Source of the DNA: JAXGXJ01 sp963816155
GTDB taxonomy: Bacteria; Actinomycetota; Thermoleophilia; RBG-16-64-13
NCBI GenBank assembly: GCA_963816155.1
Contig: CAWFJE010000010.1
Location: 62,001 to 126,000 of the forward strand
Reading direction: 5' to 3'
DNA length: 64,000 nt
Part shown: in pieces, positions 57,284-64,000 of the stretch
Numbering within the stretch: position 1 is the first letter of the stretch
Layout: every line of letters starts with the position of its first letter
The notes under the pieces: generated by a model
Seen by the model: only the letters and a program-made list of their open reading frames with translations
Told to the model about the DNA's origin: nothing
Databases searched by the model: none
Program-made: the position numbers and the translations under genes

Positions 57284-58375
57284 TCACTTCTTCCCCTGGT
57301 CGGAGGAAAGCAATTCTACTATGACGTCGGCGATGCGGGTAGCCGCATCCGGCCGAGCCAAGCGCAGAGCGGCCGACCTCATGGCCCGGTTGGTCTCCGG
57401 ATCCAGGATGGCATCCACCGCCTCTGCGAGACGCTCGGGGGTCAGATCTCCATCAGCCACCGTGCGCGCGGCGCCCTGCGCGGCCACCATGCTCGCGTTC
57501 TTGGTCTGATGATCGCCCGCCGCCAGTGGATAGGGCACCAACAGAGACGGGACACCGCGGGCCAGCACCTCGGCCACCGATCCGCCCGCGCGCGCGACCA
57601 CCATGTCGGCGGATGCCAGGGCCAAGGGAAAATCGTCCAGATAGGCGAAGGCCTGATACGAGGGATTGGCCTCCGGGGCCGCCAGGGCGGTCGCCACCAA
57701 GGCATACTCCCGCTTGCCCGTGACGTGGAGTATCTGGAACGGGGTCGGACGCAGCCCGAAGGCGGAGACCGTGTTCTCGTTCAGCGTGTGCGACCCGAGA
57801 CTCCCTCCGAACACCAGCACTACCGGCCGTTCCGGATCCAGCCCGAAACGGGTCAGACCTTCCTCCCGAGTCGCCGTCAGCAGAGCGGGGCGCAGCGGGC
57901 GCCCCGTATACACGTACTTCCCACCCACTCGTCCGGGATCCGCGAAGCCGAGGCACACCCTATCAACCAAGGAACTGAGGATGCGGTTGGTCCAACCCAT
58001 GTGGGAATCCATCTCCACCGCAACGGTCGGTATCCCGCGGACTGAGGCTTCGGCCACCACCGGTCCCGAAGCGTACGCACCGACACCCACCACGCACTGT
58101 GGCCGGAAGGCCCGCAGCAGCCTCCACGCGTCTACCCCCGCCACGGGTATCGAGCCCAGAGTCTGCAGAGTGGACAGGCCCAAAGTGCGAGTGAAGCCAC
58201 GGATACGGATGACGTTAAATGCATAGCCGGCCTCGGGCACGAGTTCCCGCTCCATGCCCTTGGCGGTCCCACAGAAGGCAACCTGGTGTCCGCGGGCAGT
58301 GAGGACGTCAGCCAGGGCCAAGGCCGGTACCACGTGGCCTGCGGTCCCTCCGCCTGCGATCAATACTCGTGACAT
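57284..58375 (-). CDS. murG: Undecaprenyl-PP-MurNAc-pentapeptide GlcNAc transferase
   Basis: MurG adds GlcNAc to lipid I, forming lipid II, on the inner face of the membrane. The 363-residue GT-B glycosyltransferase has VLIAGGGTAGHVVPALALAD, VGVGAYASGPVVAEA, LVFGGSLGSHTLNE and the donor-site VVARAGGSVAEVLARGVPSLLVPYP. Its start overlaps the 3' end of ftsW by 68 bases. Confidence 0.95.
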   Translation of the reverse strand: MSRVLIAGGGTAGHVVPALALADVLTARGHQVAFCGTAKGMERELVPEAGYAFNVIRIRGFTRTLGLSTLQTLGSIPVAGVDAWRLLRAFRPQCVVGVGAYASGPVVAEASVRGIPTVAVEMDSHMGWTNRILSSLVDRVCLGFADPGRVGGKYVYTGRPLRPALLTATREEGLTRFGLDPERPVVLVFGGSLGSHTLNENTVSAFGLRPTPFQILHVTGKREYALVATALAAPEANPSYQAFAYLDDFPLALASADMVVARAGGSVAEVLARGVPSLLVPYPLAAGDHQTKNASMVAAQGAARTVADGDLTPERLAEAVDAILDPETNRAMRSAALRLARPDAATRIADVIVELLSSDQGKK

Positions 58376-59706
58376 TCTCGTACCCCTTGGCAGAAGTCGG
58401 TGCCGGCGCGGCCGGAGCCCACCGAGCGACCGACAGTATCAGTCCGACAGCCACCAACATGACCAGAAGGCTGTTGCGCCCGAAGCTCATGAACGGCAGT
58501 GGAACACCGGTGAGTGGCAGAGCACCGATGACGCCCCCTATGTTCACGACCGCTTGAAGCGTGACGAGCATACCGCAGCCGGCCAGGAGATACCTGCCGA
58601 GGGGATCACAACACTGCCGCGCGAGACGCCAAGCGGCCAGCGCAAGAAGCGCGAAGAGCAGTATCACAACACCTGCCCCCAGCAGCCCGAACTCCTCTCC
58701 CAGGATCGCGAAGACCATATCGGTATGGGCTTTGGGAAGGTAGTTGAACTTCTGCACACTCTCCCCGGGTCCGACTCCGAACCACCCTCCGCGGCCCAGA
58801 GCGACCAGGGACTGCGACAGTTGGAAGCCGGAGCCGTACGGGTCCGCCCCCGGGTCGAGGAACGACAGCACGCGACTCTTTCGCTCCACGTTAGTGGTGA
58901 TGAGCACCAACGCCAAGCCTACGCTGGTTCCGGCGATGCCGAGCCAGTGGACCGTCTTCATGCCTGCCACGTACAGCAGTCCCAGGACCAGACCTGCGAT
59001 GATGACCGCGGTGCCCAGGTCGGGCTCGAGGAGCACGAGGCCGCATATGACCGAGGCCACCCACACCGAACGGGACCATCAGCGCCTTGAAATCACCGCA
59101 CCGCGGCCGGTTGACGGTGAGCAGGTGAGCCCCGGCCATGACCAAGGCCAGCTTCGCGAACTCCGAAGGCTGAAAGGTCAACGGCCCCAGCGGAATCCAA
59201 CTCGCCGAACCCCCCTCGCTCTCGCTCACCCCAGGAATGTGGATAACAAGCAGCGAGAACACAGCCGCGACCAGAGCGAGCAGAGCTCCACCTCTCAGCC
59301 AACGCCGATAGTCCATGCGAGAGATGACGAACATCGCTATCAGACCGGCGACGGCCGTCAAGCCCTGATCGCGCACATACCTGAACCTATCCCCGCCCGG
59401 AGTCACAGCCGAGGTGACCGACACCGAGAGCATCATGCAGAGTCCTATGGCAAGGAGGACGAGGGTGACGATCCAGATGATGCGATACGACCCCTGAGCA
59501 GAGTCCCTCAGCTTCCTGGCCCCCGTCCCTGGCAACGACTTCGTGATATCCGGCCGTGTCCGAGCGCGTGTCCCGTCCGACTCCTCGCGGGCCGCACGCT
59601 CGTCCGGCCCCGTCACGTCCGGACGTTTGGCGGGGAGCGTCCCGCCCCGCTCCTGCAGGCTCCTTCCACGCGAACCCGCGCCGCTGGTCACCGAAGAACC
59701 CCTCAC
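58308..59706 (-). pseudogene. ftsW: Lipid II polymerase FtsW, frameshifted as read
   Basis: FtsW (SEDS family) polymerises septal peptidoglycan. The first frame (GTG 59706, overlapping the murD stop as GTGA) has a long hydrophilic N-terminus, then LVLLAIGLCMMLSVSVTSA, ISRMDYRRWL and the SEDS signature LTFQPSEFAKLALVM. It loses register near 59063 after FKALMVPF. The second frame continues VWVASVICGLVLLEPDLGTAV, YNYLPKAHTDMVFAILGEEFGLLG-type sequence and PLPFMSFGRNSLLV to the stop. Deleting one G (TTCGGTGTGG to TTCGTGTGG) restores the protein. The gene is normally essential, so a sequence error is likely. Confidence 0.88.
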
Positions 59707-61205
59707 GACGACTCCTGCCCCAGCGCTCCCACCAGAGAGCGGAAGTGATCGCCGCGTTCCTCGTAGCTCATGTACTGGTCGAAGCTGGCGCAAGCCGGCG
59801 CGAGGAGCACGACCTCACCGGAGCGGGCGCTCCGGGCGGCCGCCCGGAGCGCCCGCTCCAGATCGTCATACCGCCCCGTCACAGGCACCCCCTGCATTCC
59901 CTCTTCGGCCCGCACCTCCCTGAACGCCGCCTCGATGAGAGAAGCGGCTTCACCGATGAGATACACGGCCCGGCATCCCATGGCGCAGGCTCGGGCCACG
60001 GGCCGGTAGTCGGAGGCCTTGTCCCTCCCTCCCAGGATGAGGTGCGTCGCCTGGGGATAGGCACGAAGGGCCGTCAGAGTGGCATCCACGTTGGTAGCCT
60101 TGCTGTCGTTCACGAAGAGGACCCCTCCCACCCTGCCGACCTCTTCCAGCCGGTGGGCCACACCCTTGAAGGTCCGAAGCCCTTCAGCGACGGCAACTCT
60201 GTCGATTCCGCGCGCCAGAGCCGAGGTCCCAGCAGCAAGGCAGTTCTCCAGGTTGTGCCGACCAGGTAGCAGGATCTCCCGCGTTTCGAGCAGCCGCTCG
60301 TGCTCGAGCACGATCCATCCCTCCTCGACGTAGGAGACGGGGCTCCGATCGCGGACTGCGCCGGAAACGGAGAAGAAAGCAACCCGCGGACCTTCCTCGC
60401 GGGCAAGCAGCCTCTCGCCGACCCCGGCCGCAGCAGCGTCCTCCAGGTTGATCACGGCCACGTCTGCGGGTAGCTGTTGGGCGAACAGCTTCTCCTTGCA
60501 GGCCAGATATCTCTCCATCGTCCCGTGTCGGTCGAGATGGTCCGGGGTGAGATTGAGAAGTACCCCCACCGCCGGGCGAAAGGCGTGGACGTCTTCGAGT
60601 TGGAAGCTCGACACCTCCACCACGAGCTCTTCCTGCGGATCGATTCCTCCGGCCACGGAGGTCACCGCCGTGCCGATGTTGCCCAGCACTCGAGCAGGCC
60701 GGCCGGCCGTCCCAAAAAGATGTCCAAGAAGCGCAGTGGTGGTCGTCTTCCCGTTGGTCCCCGTGATGGCGTCGAAAGGGTTGGGCAGGAGGGCGTACGC
60801 CAACTCCACCTCGCTCCATACGGGCACGCCCCTATCCCAGGCGCGAGAGACCACGACGTTCTCGCCAGGCACGCCGGGGCTCTTGATGACCAGACCAACA
60901 GCTGGCCACACGGACGCGACCTGATCCTCGGGCAGGAACTCCACACCGATCTCCAGGAGCCGTTCCAAGCCCGCTATAGATCCTCGCTCCTTGCGATCCA
61001 CAAGGACCACAGCCAATCCCAGACGCTCCATGGCGGCCGCTGCCGCCAGGCCCGACCGGCTGGCTCCCAGCACCATCACCTTGCGCACCTCGGCCGGCAG
61101 TCCCGCTCCCGTCGCCAAGGCCTGAGCGCCACGACCCGCGCCCGGATCCCGTGCACCTACACCCGAGGTCGGCGAGAGACGGTTTCTGTCCACGAGACCG
61201 CTCAC
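59703..61205 (-). CDS. murD: UDP-N-acetylmuramoylalanine--D-glutamate ligase
   Basis: MurD adds D-Glu. The 500-residue ligase has VMVLGASRSGLAAAAAMERLG, ITGTNGKTTTTALLGHLF, LNLTPDHLDRHGTMERYLACK, FVNDSKATNVDATLTAL and LLAPACASFDQYMSYEERGDHF. The GTG at 61205 overlaps the mraY stop by four bases. The first 40 residues before the Rossmann strand are not typical, so a start nearer VRKVMVLG is possible. Confidence 0.93.
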   Translation of the reverse strand: MSGLVDRNRLSPTSGVGARDPGAGRGAQALATGAGLPAEVRKVMVLGASRSGLAAAAAMERLGLAVVLVDRKERGSIAGLERLLEIGVEFLPEDQVASVWPAVGLVIKSPGVPGENVVVSRAWDRGVPVWSEVELAYALLPNPFDAITGTNGKTTTTALLGHLFGTAGRPARVLGNIGTAVTSVAGGIDPQEELVVEVSSFQLEDVHAFRPAVGVLLNLTPDHLDRHGTMERYLACKEKLFAQQLPADVAVINLEDAAAAGVGERLLAREEGPRVAFFSVSGAVRDRSPVSYVEEGWIVLEHERLLETREILLPGRHNLENCLAAGTSALARGIDRVAVAEGLRTFKGVAHRLEEVGRVGGVLFVNDSKATNVDATLTALRAYPQATHLILGGRDKASDYRPVARACAMGCRAVYLIGEAASLIEAAFREVRAEEGMQGVPVTGRYDDLERALRAAARSARSGEVVLLAPACASFDQYMSYEERGDHFRSLVGALGQESS

Positions 61206-62185
61206 CGGCCCGTGATCCCCTGGTTGAAGCTGAGGTAGTAGAGAGTCAAGCCAGAAGCCGCCAGCATGGCCGAGATGATCCAGAAGCGCACGATTATCTT
61301 CGTCTCCGACCAACCCTTCAGTTCAAAGTGATGGTGGATAGGCGTCATCAGAAAGACCCGCTTGTGGAAGAAGCGGAAGCTGAACACCTGGATGATCACG
61401 CTGAGCGCCTCCACCACAAAGAGGCCACCGATGAGAAGGATAAGGATCTCCGTCTGCGTGGCCACTGCCATACCGCCCAAGGCTGCGCCCAACGCCAGCG
61501 ATCCCGTGTCGCCCATGAAGACGGTCGCCGGGTGCGTGTTGTACCAAAGAAAACCGAGTGAGGCTCCGGCCAGACAGGCGGCCAGGATAGCCAGGTCGTT
61601 CTCGCCCAGCAGATAGGCGATACCGGCACAGGCGAACAGCGCCACAGCGACCGTACCGGCCGCCAGGCCATCCAGTCCGTCTGCGAGATTGACGGCGTTG
61701 GAGAAGCCCGAGATGAGGAAGAAGGCGAAGATGTAGTAGAAGAGACCTATGTTGAGACCGGCCCGCACGAAAGGCACGGTAAGTTCCGTGTCCACCCCCC
61801 CGAAACGGAGGGCGATAAACACGGCCAGCGCCACCAATGGGACCTGCAGCAAGAGCTTGATCCTCGCGCTCAGACCCAGGGAGCGCCGCTGCCTCTGCTT
61901 GATCAGGTCGTCGGCGAACCCGATGGCGCCGGAGCCGAAGGTGAGGATGAACACCACCAGGGTGGGCACCGTCTTGCTGGCGAAGATCAGGTAGGGGATG
62001 AGGGCCGCCGTCAGGATCAGCACACCTCCCATGGTGGGAGTGCCCTGCTTCGCGCTGTGCCTCTCGGGTCCGACGGCGCGGATATTCTGGCCGATGCCGC
62101 GTCGCTGCAGCCACCTGATGAAGCGCGGTCCCGCGATCATAGCTATGATGACCGCCACCAGGGTGGCCGCCAAGATCATGATCAT
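61202..62185 (-). CDS. mraY: Phospho-N-acetylmuramoyl-pentapeptide-transferase
   Basis: MraY transfers phospho-MurNAc-pentapeptide to undecaprenyl phosphate, making lipid I. The 327-residue, ten-helix protein has KQGTPTMGGVLIL, FADDLIKQRQRRSLGLSARIKLLLQ (catalytic aspartates), NAVNLADGLDGLAAG, VFMGDTGSLALGAALGG and MTPIHHHFELKGWSE. ATG overlaps the murF stop by four bases. Confidence 0.96.
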   Translation of the reverse strand: MIMILAATLVAVIIAMIAGPRFIRWLQRRGIGQNIRAVGPERHSAKQGTPTMGGVLILTAALIPYLIFASKTVPTLVVFILTFGSGAIGFADDLIKQRQRRSLGLSARIKLLLQVPLVALAVFIALRFGGVDTELTVPFVRAGLNIGLFYYIFAFFLISGFSNAVNLADGLDGLAAGTVAVALFACAGIAYLLGENDLAILAACLAGASLGFLWYNTHPATVFMGDTGSLALGAALGGMAVATQTEILILLIGGLFVVEALSVIIQVFSFRFFHKRVFLMTPIHHHFELKGWSETKIIVRFWIISAMLAASGLTLYYLSFNQGITGR

Positions 62186-63642
62186 GAGCGGTCGGCCTCC
62201 CCGGCATGGCTGGGATCATCCACGCCGGCTTCGGCGGTCTTGAGCAGAGCAGATACCATAGTCTCCAGCCTCACACTGCGCGAAGCCTTGAACAGCACGA
62301 CATCGTCCGGCCGCAGACCGGCCCGGACTTCAGCAACATCGTCAACTGTTTCTACGTGCACCGCCCTCTGACCTGCCTGCGCCGCCCGCGTGAACCCCTC
62401 GGCCGTGGCGTGCGACAGCAGTCCCACTCCCCACAGCGTCTGAACGCCCGCCTGGGCCGCATACCTGCCGCATTCCTCATGGAAGCGGGCCGCGTCCTGC
62501 CCCAGTTCCAGCATGTCACCCAGAACGGCCATCGGGCGCCTGCCTCGTTCCACCGCGAGATCCACCAGATCGTCGATGGCGGCCCGCACTGCAGCCGGAT
62601 TGGCATTGTAGGTGTCATTGATGAACAGCCAGGCCCCTGCCTGCACCACATCGCCGCGTGCCGGACTGAAGACGACATCCCTGACGCCGCCGATACATTC
62701 CCCTGGGTCTAGACCGGCACCGTAGCAGGCGGCGACGGCCGCAACGGTATTCTCAAGTCTATGTCTAGACAGAAACGGAGTCTCTACCTCAGCCTGCGCT
62801 CCAGGCCAGCGCACACCAAGCACGGCGCCACCGCTGGGAGAGCGACCGCTCACTTGTCCCCAAACCTCCGCCTCGCCTTCTCCTGGACCCAGGGCGAAGC
62901 GCAGCGTGCGACAACGGACCTGCTGCAAATACGGTGCCAAAGCGGCGCACGCAGCAGGGATGACGGCGGTACGAGAACGGTCCATGTCGAGGATCAGCTC
63001 AGCCTTTGCTTCAGCTATACTCTCAAGGGATCCCAGAAGCTCAAGGTGAACTGGATAGATGTTGGTTATCACGCCGACATCTGCCTCGGCTATCCGTGCG
63101 AGCGCGGCGATCTGACCCTTTCCCCGCATGCCCATCTCCACCACCGCGAGCTCAGTATCGACCTCCAAGGAGAGCAACGTCAGAGGCACGCCTATCTCGT
63201 TGTTCTGATTGGCAGCAGTCGCCACCACCTTGCCGGTCCGGCCGGCCATCGCCGCGATGAGGTCCTTGGTACTCGTCTTCCCCACGCTCCCGGTGACCGC
63301 GATCACCTTCGCCTCGCTCTTGCGCCGCACGGCCCTGGCCAAGAGACCGAGGGCCTCGATAGTGTCCTGCACCGGGACGACCCTCGGGTCGCCTGCGAGC
63401 GCCGGGCGCACCGACACCGACTCAGCCTCGCCCAGTCGGCTCGCGCAGACGAGCGCGGCGCTCGCGCCCCCACACAGTGCCTGGGCGACGAAAGCGTGCC
63501 CGTCGAAGTTCTCGCCCTGCAGCGCCACAAAGAGATCACCGGGCCGCATCGTCCGCGTGTCGGTACTCACCGCATGCACCGCTCCAGGAAACGCATCCAG
63601 ACCCAGGGCCTCGGCGACTTCCGCCGCGCTCAAAGGGATCAT
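62182..63642 (-). CDS. murF: UDP-N-acetylmuramoyl-tripeptide--D-alanyl-D-alanine ligase
   Basis: MurF adds D-Ala-D-Ala to the tripeptide precursor. The 486-residue ligase has VSTDTRTMRPGDLFVALQGENFDGHAF, the P-loop IAVTGSVGKTSTKDLIAAM, VVEMGMRGKGQIAALARIA and NDTYNANPAAVRAAID. Its ATG overlaps the murE stop by four bases. Confidence 0.95.
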   Translation of the reverse strand: MIPLSAAEVAEALGLDAFPGAVHAVSTDTRTMRPGDLFVALQGENFDGHAFVAQALCGGASAALVCASRLGEAESVSVRPALAGDPRVVPVQDTIEALGLLARAVRRKSEAKVIAVTGSVGKTSTKDLIAAMAGRTGKVVATAANQNNEIGVPLTLLSLEVDTELAVVEMGMRGKGQIAALARIAEADVGVITNIYPVHLELLGSLESIAEAKAELILDMDRSRTAVIPAACAALAPYLQQVRCRTLRFALGPGEGEAEVWGQVSGRSPSGGAVLGVRWPGAQAEVETPFLSRHRLENTVAAVAACYGAGLDPGECIGGVRDVVFSPARGDVVQAGAWLFINDTYNANPAAVRAAIDDLVDLAVERGRRPMAVLGDMLELGQDAARFHEECGRYAAQAGVQTLWGVGLLSHATAEGFTRAAQAGQRAVHVETVDDVAEVRAGLRPDDVVLFKASRSVRLETMVSALLKTAEAGVDDPSHAGEADRS

Positions 63643-64000
63643 CGCGCGGCCCTCAGCGACTCCTCTATCAACTCCCGGGTCACGACACGGTCGTCGAAGG
63701 GTACCTTGTGATCGGCGAACTCTTGGCCGGACTCGTGTCCCTTGCCCAAGAATGAGCACCACGTCGTCGGGATGTGCGCCCGCAAGAGCCAACCTGATGG
63801 CCTCCCGGCGATCCGCCTCCACAATGATGCCGTCTCGCGAGATGACGCCCCCGAGGATCTCGGCTATGATCGCCCCCGGATCTTCGCTGCGAGGGTTATC
63901 CGATGTAATGACCAGGCGATCGGCAAGAGTTCCGGCTTCACGCCCCATCTGAGGCCGCTTGCCTCTGTCCCGGTCTCCGCCACAACCCAATACGGCGATC
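63639..64000 (-). pseudogene. murE: UDP-N-acetylmuramoyl-tripeptide synthetase, 3' part, frameshifted as read
   Basis: Only the C-terminal domain lies inside the window: VITSDNPRSEDPGAIIAEIL, then AHPDDVVLIL in one frame, and GKGHESGQEFADHKVPFDDRVVTRELI in another up to the stop at 63639. The family reads LxGKGHE here. The DNA has CTTGGGCAAGGG, and removing one G of the GGG gives LGKGH. SDNPR followed by no Arg-rich DNPR/A specificity details does not let me choose meso-diaminopimelate over lysine with certainty, though DNPR favours diaminopimelate. Confidence 0.85.

Overview
This is a GC-rich (roughly 60-65%) and almost fully coding bacterial chromosome segment. Its gene content and order point to the phylum Actinomycetota, probably a lineage outside the classical mycobacteria/streptomycetes. 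The evidence is the actinobacterial integration host factor mIHF next to gmk-rpoZ-coaBC; the tkt-tal-zwf-opcA-pgl pentose phosphate operon with the actinobacterial protein OpcA; a division/cell-wall cluster without ftsA that runs ftsZ-pgeF-yggS-sepF-proC-divIVA; GTP-dependent PEP carboxykinase; and genes that look leaderless. The quinone-independent dihydroorotate dehydrogenase pair PyrD/PyrK and an apparent selenoprotein suggest an organism with some anaerobic metabolism.

Layout. 1-1.7 kb: an isolated Tat-exported substrate-binding lipoprotein between two terminators. 1.7-9.6 kb (minus): carB-pyrK-pyrD, then mihF-gmk-rpoZ-coaBC. 9.8-31.8 kb: a mixed block lying between carB and carA. It holds a CAAX-type protease, carbamate kinase, an MFS transporter, an aminotransferase, pckG, fba, a plus-strand cassette (NTF2-like protein, ThDP enzyme, nucleotidyltransferase-HD fusion, histidine phosphatase), redox flavoproteins, a photolyase, a PEGA/beta-propeller protein, a secreted FAD oxidoreductase and a peroxiredoxin. 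31.8-38 kb (minus): pyrR, pyrB, three small genes, pyrC, carA. 38-44.9 kb (minus): the pentose phosphate operon. 45-64 kb (minus): HAD phosphatase, aldo/keto reductase, rluD-lspA-DUF167-divIVA-proC-sepF-yggS-pgeF-ftsZ-ftsQ-murB-murC-murG-ftsW-murD-mraY-murF-murE, with murE cut by the window end.

Two things stand out. First, the peroxiredoxin gene at 31340-31801 has an in-frame TGA exactly where the peroxidatic cysteine belongs (FTPG-[TGA]-TTE). Eleven nucleotides after it comes a short GGUUG/CAACC stem-loop of bacterial SECIS type, so I read it as a selenocysteine peroxiredoxin. Second, carB, pyrC and pyrB each carry the same 5' element: a promoter, then a hairpin with the PyrR-binding loop whose 3' arm contains the ribosome binding site. 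One base pair covaries between copies. This is a PyrR translational-repression regulon, and pyrR lies in the same window.

Five genes (coaBC, the acyltransferase, photolyase, ftsW, murE) are broken by single-base frameshifts. Four can be repaired by changing the length of a run of G, and the fifth (photolyase) lies beside one. Several of these genes are normally essential, so sequencing or assembly error is the likeliest cause.
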